Under the pieces are notes generated by a model. That model searched no databases. It saw only the letters and a list, made by a program, of their open reading frames with translations, and was not told the DNA's origin. Shown piece by piece: positions 1 through 7,285 of a DNA stretch of 8,725 nt. The position numbers were made by a program, and so were the translations under genes. Source of the DNA: an uncultured Beijerinckiaceae bacterium (lineage in GTDB: Bacteria > Pseudomonadota > Alphaproteobacteria > Rhizobiales > Beijerinckiaceae); assembly GCA_937873345.1 (NCBI GenBank), contig CALMRL010000011.1:1-8725 (forward strand), given 5' to 3'. How positions within the stretch are numbered: position 1 is the first letter of the stretch; every line of letters begins with the position of its first letter.

Positions 1-595
1 ACACGGCACCGTCGAGCACCGTGCCGGTCGCCACCGTGCCGATGCCGGGCAGGTTGAACGAGCGGTCGACGCCCATGCGGAATCGAAGGTCGGCGGCCGA
101 CCCCGCGCCGCCCGCGCCGGCCTCGGCGAGGAGCCGGTCGCGCAGGGCGTCGATGCCCTCGCCGGGACGCCGATGCAGGACGCGCTGCAGGGCGGCGGCG
201 ATCTCGGCTGCCACCGCCGAGCGGCGCGGCCCGTCGATGCGATCGCACTTCGTCACCACTACGCTGCCGCGCTTGAGGCCGAGCAGCCGCAGGATGTCGA
301 GGTGCTCGCGGGTCTGCGGCATGATCCCGTCGTCGCCGGCGACGACGAGCAGGGCATAGTCGATGCCGGCGGCGCCGGCGACCATGGTGCGCACCAGCCG
401 CTCGTGGCCGGGCACGTCGACGAAGCCGATCGGCTCCGACGCGTCTCCGGCCGGCCCCGGCATGTAGGCGAAGCCGAGGTCGATGGTGATGCCGCGCGCC
501 TTTTCTTCCTTCAGCCGGTCGGTGTCGACGCCGGTGAGGGCGCGCACCAGCGTCGTCTTGCCATGGTCGACGTGGCCGGCGGTCCCGACGATCAT
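1..595 (-). CDS. selB: SelB, selenocysteine-specific translation elongation factor (N-terminal 198 codons; 3' end outside window)
   Basis: SelB is an EF-Tu-like GTPase that brings Sec-tRNA(Sec) to ribosomes paused at a UGA followed by a SECIS hairpin. The visible part is the G domain and the start of domain 2. It opens MIVGTAGHVDHGKTTL (G1 P-loop about residues 7-14), followed by RGITIDLG (G2, 34-41), DVPGHE (G3, 60-65) and TKCD (G4, 115-118). Domain 2 starts near FRMGVDRSFNLPGIGTVATG (about 172-191). The SelB-type EEKARGITIDLG segment separates it from EF-Tu. The ATG at 595-593 overlaps the stop of the upstream Sel1-repeat gene by 4 nt (ATGA), so translation is probably coupled; I see no strong Shine-Dalgarno. 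Its place in the formate dehydrogenase operon fits its job, because fdoG needs Sec insertion. Oddity: between residues 140 and 145 the chain is about 13 residues shorter than my recollection of E. coli SelB and lacks the strand and S/T-A motif of G5. The C-terminal winged-helix SECIS-binding domains lie outside the window. Confidence 0.95.
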   Translation of the reverse strand, partial: MIVGTAGHVDHGKTTLVRALTGVDTDRLKEEKARGITIDLGFAYMPGPAGDASEPIGFVDVPGHERLVRTMVAGAAGIDYALLVVAGDDGIMPQTREHLDILRLLGLKRGSVVVTKCDRIDGPRRSAVAAEIAAALQRVLHRRPGEGIDALRDRLLAEAGAGGAGSAADLRFRMGVDRSFNLPGIGTVATGTVLDGAV

Positions 596-1434
596 GCCAT
601 TTCTTGTGAGACTTGGGCTTGCGCCGGCCGCGCATCGGCGGTCAGGCGTCCCTCCGCGAAGCGTTCCTCGGCCCGGCGCTCGGCTTCCTGCGCCGCCTTC
701 GGCGTCAGCCGGTCGCGGACCGAAGGCAGGAAGCGCGAGGCGAGCAGCGAGCCGCGACGCTCGGCGAGCGTCAACTCGCAGTAGGCCTCGTCCTGGTCGG
801 CCGGCGTGCCCTGTCCGAGGTGCAGCGCCGCGCCGAGCATCGCGGAGGCATCGCCGTCGCCGGCCGAGCTCGCCTGCCGCCACCAGCGCACGGCGCCCGG
901 AGCGTCGCGCTCGCAGCCGAGCGCGTTGTAGAGCACCGTGCCGAGCCGCGTCGCCGCGCCGGCGTAGCCCTTGATGGCGGCGGCCTCGGCCCAGCGCCGC
1001 GCCTCGACCGGCTCCTGCGGCAGCATCTCTCCGTCGAGCAGCATGAAGCTCAGCATGTCCTGCGCTTCGCCGTCACCGGCCTCCGCCGCGCAGCGGAACC
1101 AGCCCGCCGCCGTCGCATAGTCGCGCTCGACGCCCAGCCCCTCGAAGTGCAGCGTGGCGAGGTTGCGCTGCCCGACACGATCGCCGCCTTCCGCGGCCAG
1201 CGTCAGCCAACGCAGCGCCAGACCCGGATCGGCCGGCACGCCGCGGCCGTGGATGAAGCAGGCGCCGATGTTGTTCTGCGCCCGCGCGACGCCGGCCTGG
1301 GCGAGCGGCTGCCAGATCGCCAGCGCGCCCTCGTGGTCGCCGGCCTCGGCGAGCGCGCGGGCGAAATCCATCCGCTCGGCCAGGGTCGTCCGGTCGCCGA
1401 GCCGCCTGCGCAGCGCATCGAGCAGCCGCTTCAT
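592..1434 (-). CDS. Sel1-like repeat (TPR-like) protein, between fdhE and selB
   Basis: A 280-residue protein built from about five 36-residue Sel1-like repeats, with a degenerate sixth. Repeats begin near residues 33, 66, 102, 138, 174 and 210. Each shows the pattern A...W...AA..GD..AQ..LG....G.G, for example WLTLAAEGGDRVGQRNLATL. Sel1 repeats fold into paired helices and usually act as scaffolds for protein-protein contacts; no catalytic motif is visible. There is no signal peptide or membrane segment, so it is probably cytoplasmic. The C-terminus (about 245-280) is charged and helix-prone. The ATG at 1434-1432 overlaps the fdhE stop by 4 nt and its own TGA overlaps the selB ATG by 4 nt, so it is locked into the operon. 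The name Sel1 comes from a C. elegans gene and does not imply selenium. A role in formate dehydrogenase assembly or Sec insertion is inferred from position only. Confidence 0.9.
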   Translation of the reverse strand: MKRLLDALRRRLGDRTTLAERMDFARALAEAGDHEGALAIWQPLAQAGVARAQNNIGACFIHGRGVPADPGLALRWLTLAAEGGDRVGQRNLATLHFEGLGVERDYATAAGWFRCAAEAGDGEAQDMLSFMLLDGEMLPQEPVEARRWAEAAAIKGYAGAATRLGTVLYNALGCERDAPGAVRWWRQASSAGDGDASAMLGAALHLGQGTPADQDEAYCELTLAERRGSLLASRFLPSVRDRLTPKAAQEAERRAEERFAEGRLTADARPAQAQVSQEMA

Positions 1435-2342
1435 GAGCCCAGGATGAGGAACGGGTTGAGGCAGCCACGCCACCAGCCGTCCTCGCTCAGCATCATGTCG
1501 AGGCCGTAGGAGGCGACGTCGTCGGCGATGGGCTCCAGCGCGCCGTTCTTCGTCTGCACCAAGTGCTTCACGTAGCTGCCACAGCCCTCGCACACCTCCG
1601 CCGCGACGTCGCCGGTGGAGCCCTCGACCGAGCGATAGGAGATGCCCTTCTCGCTGCCGCAGACCGTGCATTTCACGCGCAGGTGGTTCCACATGGTGCA
1701 GCACAGCGAGCAGGTGAGATAGCGGGTGCCCTGCGCCTCGGGCCAAGTGACGATCGTCGAGGAGGCGGGAGCGCCGCCGCAGCAGGGGCACAGCGTCTCG
1801 CCGATGTTGCGCAGCTTGCCGTCCTCGATCTGCGCGGCATGAAGCGCGTACCAGACCTGGAGCGCCGCGGCGACCACCGCGCCCTCGGCGAGCCGGTCGA
1901 CCTCGAACACGCCGTTGGCGACGTCGCGCAGCATGCGCGCGCGCTGGGTGGGCTCCATGGCGGCGAGCGCCGCGACCACGTGGCCGGGTCCATCCTCCAA
2001 GATGGCCTTGGACAGCTCGGCGAGCAGTCTGTCGAGGGTGGCGGTGGCGCCGTCCGCCTCGGCGAGCGCAGGGGTGAGCGGCGGCATCTCATAGGCGATC
2101 GAGCGCGTCGCGCCCTCCGGCAGCGGCGGCAGGATCGAGCCTTCGACCACGCGGTGCTGCGCCGCCGACAGCTCGGCGAGGAAGGCGAGATAGCCGCCGA
2201 TCTCGCTGTCCCGGGCGAGTTCGCGGAAGCGCGCGGCGCGCCTGTCGAACAGCACCTGCGGCGTCGGCGTGCGGGCATAGGGAGCCTCGCCGCGCTGCGC
2301 GTCGCCCGTGAAGGAGGGGTTGATACCGCCGATCGTCGCCAT
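1431..2342 (-). CDS. fdhE: FdhE, formate dehydrogenase accessory/maturation protein
   Basis: FdhE is a cytoplasmic maturation factor for membrane-bound, Tat-exported formate dehydrogenases. In E. coli it contacts the catalytic subunit before export and binds iron through a rubredoxin-like region. The 303-residue product has a helical N-terminal half and a C-terminal half with four CxxC pairs: C185/C188 (CPCCG), C211/C214 (CSLCC), C225/C228 (CTVC) and C251/C254 (CEGC). It ends NPFLILGS, close to the family's NPFLFPG end, so it looks full length. The ATG at 2342 was chosen because it gives normal family length and starts just before the PYARTPTPQVLFDRRA block. It has no good Shine-Dalgarno. An in-frame ATG at 2393-2391 would add 17 residues, mostly a basic stretch unlike FdhE, and also lacks a ribosome binding site. 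It lies 149 nt downstream of fdoI across a strong hairpin, so it may be expressed differently from the structural genes. Confidence 0.93.
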   Translation of the reverse strand: MATIGGINPSFTGDAQRGEAPYARTPTPQVLFDRRAARFRELARDSEIGGYLAFLAELSAAQHRVVEGSILPPLPEGATRSIAYEMPPLTPALAEADGATATLDRLLAELSKAILEDGPGHVVAALAAMEPTQRARMLRDVANGVFEVDRLAEGAVVAAALQVWYALHAAQIEDGKLRNIGETLCPCCGGAPASSTIVTWPEAQGTRYLTCSLCCTMWNHLRVKCTVCGSEKGISYRSVEGSTGDVAAEVCEGCGSYVKHLVQTKNGALEPIADDVASYGLDMMLSEDGWWRGCLNPFLILGS

Positions 2343-2437
2343 GGGAGGTGGTATGGTTTCGCCGTCGCGCCGCCGCAAGGGGCGCCGAGGCATGGGTGGA
2401 GCCGAGGTGAGACGTGAGAGGCGTCGTGAACGAAGAC

Positions 2438-2467
2438 GCGACGGCGCATGGTAGGATGCGCCGTCGC
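2438..2467 (-). terminator. Perfect 12-bp hairpin between fdoI and fdhE
   Basis: GCGACGGCGCAT and ATGCGCCGTCGC form a perfect 12-bp inverted repeat around a 6-nt loop. It begins 24 nt after the fdoI stop codon and lies inside the only sizeable gap of the operon (2343-2491). On the operon strand it is followed by GTCTTCGTTC, which is not a real U-tract, so a strong intrinsic terminator is doubtful. A partial terminator or an RNA hairpin that protects the fdoGHI part of the message from 3' exonucleases fits equally well. Nothing else gene-like was seen in this gap. Confidence 0.5.
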
Positions 2468-2491
2468 TCGCCGTGATTGATCGGGGTCCGG

Positions 2492-3268
2492 CTATTCCGC
2501 CGGCCCATGCGAGACCGGGCCCGGCATCGGGGAGTGCGGATCGTTGGCGCCGGGCTCGCCGGCCCGCGCCTCCTCGCGGCCAAGCGCCACCTTGCGTAGC
2601 CACTTGCGGTGATGCCGGTAGGCCCAGCCGCCGGTGACGCTGCCGCGGATCATCGCCCGCGTCGTCCCCTTGATCCAGATGCCGGCGTAGATGTGCACGA
2701 TGATGATCAGGATGGCGATCAGCGCCGCCATCGAATGCGCCGCCAGCGCGTACCGCTTGATGTCGATGCTGGTGTACTTGCCGAAGTACTGGTCCCAGAT
2801 GACGATGCCGGAGACGAACATCACAGAGATCAGTGCCGACTGGCCCCAGAACACCATCTTCTGCCCGGCGTTGTATTTACCGAGTTCGGGCAGGCCGGCG
2901 TGCTTGTTCTGCACGATGTTGCCGAGCTTCCTCATCCATCGGACGTCATCCCGGTTCGGCACGTTGAGCTTGACGAAGCGGACGAACAGCATGGCGAAGG
3001 AGACGATGAGGAACACGCCGAACCAGGGATGATAGGCGCGGGTGTCCTGCCCCCCGCCGAACAGGTTCGACAGGAAGAACAGCGAGGGATGGAACAGCGA
3101 CAGCCCGCTCAGCGTCAGCAGCGTGAACAGGGCGGCGGTGATCCAATGGTTGATCCGCTGGGTCGTGTTGTAGCGGTCGACGTAGACGCGGCCCTTGCGG
3201 TCGGCATCGTGGACGTGACGCGGGATCTGCTCGTCCCGCTTCAGCTCGTCAGTGTGAAGGACGGACAT
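2492..3268 (-). CDS. fdoI: Formate dehydrogenase gamma subunit, membrane cytochrome b556
   Basis: This is the integral membrane subunit that takes electrons from the beta subunit through two b hemes and passes them to quinone. The 258-residue product has four hydrophobic helices at about residues 43-59, 82-99, 139-158 and 174-198. Candidate heme-ligand histidines are H41 (in RINHW), H80, H178 and H192; the assignment is by position, not proven. The hydrophilic C-terminus from about residue 200 is basic and then Gly/Pro-rich. Family length is normal (E. coli FdnI and FdoI are a little over 210 residues; the extra is in both tails). The ATG at 3268 follows a strong GAAGGGGG ribosome binding site 4 nt upstream. 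An in-frame extension to 3340 overlaps fdoH and is not needed. The first 20 nt overlap the end of fdoH, which points to coupled translation. Confidence 0.94.
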   Translation of the reverse strand: MSVLHTDELKRDEQIPRHVHDADRKGRVYVDRYNTTQRINHWITAALFTLLTLSGLSLFHPSLFFLSNLFGGGQDTRAYHPWFGVFLIVSFAMLFVRFVKLNVPNRDDVRWMRKLGNIVQNKHAGLPELGKYNAGQKMVFWGQSALISVMFVSGIVIWDQYFGKYTSIDIKRYALAAHSMAALIAILIIIVHIYAGIWIKGTTRAMIRGSVTGGWAYRHHRKWLRKVALGREEARAGEPGANDPHSPMPGPVSHGPAE

Positions 3269-4196
3269 CGTTCCCCCTTCCCTCGCTGGCGTTGCGGTCG
3301 TCCTCGAAGTGCGCCATGTCGAATGCGACGGTCTCGTCATTGCTGTCGGTCTCGTCCGGACCCGCCGCCACGTAGTGGAAGAACGAGCCGACGGCGGCCA
3401 GCGCCAGGCCGGCGAGGCCGACCACCTTGAAGCCGCCCTTCCATAGCGCGACGATCGGCGAGATCCTCGGATTCTGCGGCAGGTTGGCGTAGAGGCGCGG
3501 GTTGTCGGCGTGGTGCAGCACGTACATCACGTGGGTGCCGCCGACGCCCGGTGGGTTGTACAGGCCCGCCTTGTCGAAGCCGCGGCTGTTCAGATCGGCG
3601 ATGCGGCTCTCGGCCTGCACGATCATGTCGGCCTTGGTGCCGAACATGATGCAGGCGGTGGGGCAGGCCTTGGCGCAGGCCGGGGCCTGGCCGACAGCGA
3701 CGCGGTCGACGCAGAGCGTGCACTTGTAGACCTTGCGGTCGACGGGGTTGATGCGCGGGATGTTGAACGGGCAGCCCTTCACGCAGTAGGTGCAGCCGAT
3801 GCAGTTCTCCGAGATGAAGTCGACGATGCCATTCTCGTATTGCACGATGGCGCCGGGCGACGGGCAGGCCTTGAGGCAACCGGGGTCCGAGCAGTGCATG
3901 CAGCCGTCCTTGCGGATCAGCCACTCGAGGTTGCCGTCGGGGTTCTCGTATTCGGTGAAGCGCATCAGCGTCCAAACCGAAGGCGAGAGGTCCTCGGGAT
4001 TGGTGTAGTTGCCCTGGCACGTCTGCACCGGCTGGCGCAGGTCGTTCCATTCCATGCACGCCGCCTGGCAGGCCTTGCAGCCGATGCAGCGCGACACGTC
4101 GATGAGCTTGGCGACCTCCTGGCCGCCGCGGACGCGGGGCGGCTGCTCGGTGGAGGCCGAGCGCCGGATGATGTCGAGGGACTGATAATCTGCCAT
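3249..4196 (-). CDS. fdoH: Formate dehydrogenase beta subunit, four-cluster ferredoxin with membrane anchor
   Basis: This subunit carries electrons from the alpha subunit's molybdenum or tungsten site to the gamma-subunit hemes. Its 315 residues contain four cysteine sets for four [4Fe-4S] clusters: C37/40/43/47 (CIGCKACQAAC), C99/102/107/111, C132/135/138/142 (CIGCTYCVKGC) and C159/162/174/178. One transmembrane helix near residues 256-276 anchors it, followed by an acidic tail. It has no Tat signal of its own and is expected to be carried across the membrane with the alpha subunit, as in E. coli FdnGH. The ATG at 4196 has a very good GGGAGGG ribosome binding site placed just after the fdoG TAA; the intergenic gap is 11 nt. 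Its last 20 nt overlap fdoI. Cluster spacing and length match the FdnH/FdoH family. Confidence 0.96.
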   Translation of the reverse strand: MADYQSLDIIRRSASTEQPPRVRGGQEVAKLIDVSRCIGCKACQAACMEWNDLRQPVQTCQGNYTNPEDLSPSVWTLMRFTEYENPDGNLEWLIRKDGCMHCSDPGCLKACPSPGAIVQYENGIVDFISENCIGCTYCVKGCPFNIPRINPVDRKVYKCTLCVDRVAVGQAPACAKACPTACIMFGTKADMIVQAESRIADLNSRGFDKAGLYNPPGVGGTHVMYVLHHADNPRLYANLPQNPRISPIVALWKGGFKVVGLAGLALAAVGSFFHYVAAGPDETDSNDETVAFDMAHFEDDRNASEGRGNDVRPSH

Positions 4197-4207
4197 CGGA
4201 CCCTCCC

Positions 4208-7200
4208 TTAGGCGACCGCCGGAGCGGTGGTCCGCTCCAGGTTGACGAGAAACGCCTTGAACTCGGGCGTGTTGGTGTTGGCGTCGCCGACGAAGGGGGT
4301 GAGCGTGTTGGCGCCGTGGCCCATGATCGTCTCGCCGATGAAGCCCCAGTGGATCGGCACGCCGACCACGTGCACCGGCTTGCCGTCGCAGATCAGCGGC
4401 TTGATGCGCTTGGTGACGACGGCCACCGCCTTCACCGAGCCGCGCTTAGACCAGACGCGCACCCAGTCGCCCTTGGCTACGCCCTTCTCCTTGGCCAGCT
4501 CCTCGCCGATCTCGACGAAGAACTCCGGCTGCAGGATCGCGTTGATCTTCGCGTGCTTGGTCCAGTAGTGGAAGTGCTCGGTCAGGCGGTACGTCGTCCC
4601 CGCGTAGGGGAAGTCCTTGGCGTCGCCGAAGCGCAGCCAGTCGTCCTTGAACACGCGACCCGCCGGGTTGCCGCGCACCTTCGGGAAGGCGATGTTGACC
4701 ACCGGCGACTCGAAAGGCTCGTAGTGCGTCGGCATCGGCCCGTCGCGCATCAGCTCGCGGCACCAGAGCCTCGCCTGCCCCTCCTCGGTGAGGATGAAGG
4801 GGCCCATGCCCTTGTCCGGCGCCACGGTGAGGCCGTAGTCCGGCACGTCGTAGCCGACCCACTTGGCGCCGTTCCACTTGATCAGCGTGCGCTCGGGGTC
4901 CCAGGGCTTGCCGTTGGTGTCGGCCGAGGCGCGGTTGTACAGGATGCGGCGGTTGGCCGGCCAGGCGAAGGCCCAGTTCGGCGCGATGCCGGCCGAGTCC
5001 GGGTCGGCGGTGATGCGCCGAGCCATGGCGTTGCCCTGCTCGGTATATTGGCCGGAATAGATCCAGCAGCCGCACAGCGTCGAGCCGTCAGCCTGCAGCT
5101 GGCCGAAGCCGTCGAGCTGCTTGCCCGCGGGGATCGTCTTCGTCGGGTCGGCCGGGTCCTTGATCGGCGCCAGCGTGTAGCCGTTGACCTCGCGCGCCAC
5201 CTCGTCCGGCGTCGGCTCGTTGGGATCGAGGTAGGGCCAGTAGGTGTTGACGATCGGGTCGAAGAAGGTACCGCCCTCCTTTTCATAGAGGGCGAGCATC
5301 CGCGAGCGGATGCCCGACATGATGGCGATGTCGGTGCGGGACTCCCACGGCGGGTCCTGCGCCGGCCAGTGCCACTGCAGCCAGCGCGCGGAGTTGGCGA
5401 GCGAGCCCTCGTCCTCGGCGAAGCAGGTGACGGGGAGCTGGAACACCTCCGTCATCACCTTCGAGGGATCGATCGGGTTGAACTCGCCGTGGTCCTCCCA
5501 GAACCGGCTGGTCTCGGTCTCCAGCGGGTCCATCGTGACCAGGAACTTCAGCTTGGCGAGGCTCGCCCGCACCTTGTTCTTGTCGGGGATGGACATCAGC
5601 GGGTTGAAGCCCTGGCAGATGTAGCCGTTCATCTTGCCATCCTGCATCAGCTCGAAGGCCTTCAGGATGTCGTAGGTGGCGTCGAGCTTCGGCAGCCAGT
5701 CGTAGGCGAAGTTGTTCTCCGGCGTCGCCGCCTTGCCGAACATGCCCTTCTGCAGCGAGGCGTAGAACTTCGGGTAGTTCTGCCAGTAGCTCATCTGGTT
5801 GGGACGCAGCGGCTTGAACTGCCGCTGCGACATGTACTGGTCGAAGGTCGCCTCCGCCTCGACCGGCAGCGACAGGTAGCCCGGCATCGAGTTCGACAGC
5901 AGGCCGATGTCGGTGAGGCCCTGGATGTTGGAATGCCCGCGCAGGGCGTTCATGCCCCCGCCGCGCACGCCCATGTTGCCGAGCAGCATCTGCACGATGC
6001 ACATCGTGCGGATGTTCTGCGAGCCGGACGAGTGCTGCGTCCAACCGAGCGCGTAGAGCGAATTCATCACCTTGTCGGGCGATGAACACTCGGCCATCAT
6101 CTCGCACACCTTGAGGAACTTCGCCCTGGGCGATCCCGTGATGCGCTCGACGAACTCGGGCGTGTACTGCTTCACGTGCTCGCGCAGCACGTTGATGACG
6201 CAGCGCGGGTCGGCCAGCGTTTCGTCGACCTTGGCGTAGCCGTCGTCGCCGACCTGGTACGACCAGCTCGCCTTGTCGTAGTCGCGCTTCGTCTCGTCGT
6301 AGCCGGTGAACAGCCCGTCCTCGAAGCCGAAGTTCTCCTTCACCAACAAGGAGGCGTTGGTGAAGTTCTTGACGTATTCGTGCTGGATTTTGTCGTTGTC
6401 GAGCAGGTACTTGATGACGCCCGACAGGAAGGCGATGTCGGTGCCCTGCCGGATCGGGCAGTAGAAGTCGGCCACCGACGCCGTGCGGGTGAAGCGCGGG
6501 TCGATCACGACGAGCTTGGCGCCGCGGTGCACCTTGGCCTCGATCACCCACTTGAAGCCGCAGGGATGCGCCTCCGCCGGGTTGCCGCCCATCACGATGA
6601 GCAGGTCGGCGTTCTTCAGGTCCATCCAGGTGTTGGTCATCGCGCCACGACCGAACGAAGGAGCCAGACTGGCTACCGACGGGCCGTGTCAGATGCGGGC
6701 TTGGTTGTCTAAGGCCAGCATCCCCATGTTCCGCGCCCACTTGTAGGTGATGTAGGCGGTCTCGTTGGTGGACGCCGAGGCGCACAGCATGCCGGTGGTG
6801 AGCCAGCGGTTCACCGTGGTGCCGTTAGCGGCCTTCTCCACGAAGTTCTTGTCGCGGTCGTCCTTCATCAGCCGGGCGATGCGGTCGAGCGCCCAGTCCC
6901 AGGACACGCGCTCCAGCTTGTCGGAGCCGGGCTTGCGGTACATCGGGTACTTGGTGCGCGTCTCGGCGTGCACGAAATCGAGCAGGCCGGCGCCCTTCGG
7001 GCACAGCGTACCGCGGTTGATCGGATGATCCGGGTCGCCCTCGATGTGCAGCACCGAGGCCTTGGCGTTCTTCGAGTGGTCGCCGAGCGAATAGACGAGA
7101 AGACCGCAGGACACCGAGCAGTAGGGGCAGGTGTTGCGCGTTTCGGTTGTGCGGGACAGCTTGTAGGGTCGGACCGAGGCGGCTAGTGCCTGTTCGGCAC

Positions 7201-7285
7201 CGCCGAAGCCAAAGGCCCCGAGGGTGGTGACGGCTAGACCGGCGGCGGCGCCACCGATGAAGCCGCGTCTTGACACCATGTTCAT
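4208..7285 (-). CDS. fdoG: Formate dehydrogenase-N/O alpha subunit, selenocysteine-containing, Tat-exported
   Basis: The catalytic subunit oxidises formate to CO2 at a bis-MGD molybdenum (or tungsten) site. Read through the in-frame UGA at 6691-6689 as selenocysteine, the product is 1025 residues, normal for FdnG/FdoG. The Tat signal contains SRRGFIGG (residues 5-12), a hydrophobic stretch and a probable cut after EQALA (31-35), so the mature enzyme faces the periplasm. The [4Fe-4S] motif is C53/C56/C60 (CPYCSVSC) with C95 (CPKG). Sec199 sits in DNQARI-Sec-HGPSVASLAPSFGRGAM, almost identical to E. coli FdnG around Sec196. Downstream blocks include GGNPAEAHP and ALGWTQHSSGSQN. Three ATGs lie at 7291, 7285 and 7279; 7285 has GGA 8 nt upstream, so it is preferred, though all are possible. 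It is the first gene of the operon. Tools that treat UGA as stop will split it into a 4208-6640 piece and a 6689-7285 piece; it is one intact gene. Confidence 0.96.
6646..6688 (-). promoter_or_regulatory. Bacterial SECIS element in fdoG mRNA
   Basis: Directly after the UGA the message folds into a hairpin. The lower stem is CACGGCC (6688-6682) with GGUCGUG (6652-6646), including one G-U pair. Next come two pairs, C6681-G6656 and G6680-C6657. The upper stem is GG + AGCC (6677-6676, 6674-6671) with GGCU + CC (6665-6660), and U6675 is bulged. The apical loop is AGUCU (6670-6666). The bulged U and the GU in the loop are the features E. coli SelB recognises in fdhF and fdnG; the E. coli fdnG hairpin has the same loop. 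The structure is read by eye, not computed. Confidence 0.9.
6689..6691 (-). other. In-frame UGA decoded as selenocysteine (Sec199 of FdoG)
   Basis: The codon at 6691-6689 is TGA within an otherwise open frame from 7285 to 4208. Family sequence is continuous on both sides: DNQARI before and HGPSVASLAPSFGRGAMTNT after, which is the known Sec site of FdnG, FdoG and FdhF-type enzymes. A SECIS hairpin follows at once, and selB is in the same operon. It is therefore a recoding site and not a nonsense mutation. Confidence 0.97.

Noticed and set aside
592..1434. Reading the Sel1-repeat protein as SelA or as a selenium protein by name
   Set aside because: Its sequence is helical 36-residue repeats with no PLP-enzyme motifs; Sel1 is an unrelated gene name.
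2343..2393. Upstream extension of fdhE to the ATG at 2393
   Set aside because: It adds 17 mostly basic residues unlike FdhE and has no ribosome binding site; the 2342 start gives normal length, although it too lacks a clear site.
1563..2417. 284-codon plus-strand open frame opposite fdhE
   Set aside because: Antisense shadow in GC-rich DNA; low-complexity product, no ribosome binding site, and fdhE is clear on the other strand.
2477..2481. TTGAT as an FNR-type half-site near the fdoI-fdhE gap
   Set aside because: No matching ATCAA at the required spacing, and it lies downstream of fdoI where an FNR promoter is not expected.
2609..3430. 273-codon plus-strand open frame opposite fdoI and fdoH
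   Set aside because: Antisense of transmembrane and cysteine-rich genes; repetitive Asp/His/Gln-rich product with no recognisable domain.
4316..6085. 589-codon open frame on the plus strand opposite fdoG
   Set aside because: It is a shadow of the high-GC fdoG codon pattern. Its translation is rich in Arg, Val, Leu and His, has no family motif, and the opposite strand is a certain gene.
6689..6691. UGA as a true stop that would make fdoG a pseudogene
   Set aside because: The flanking residues are the conserved Sec site of formate dehydrogenase, a SECIS hairpin follows, and selB is in the operon.
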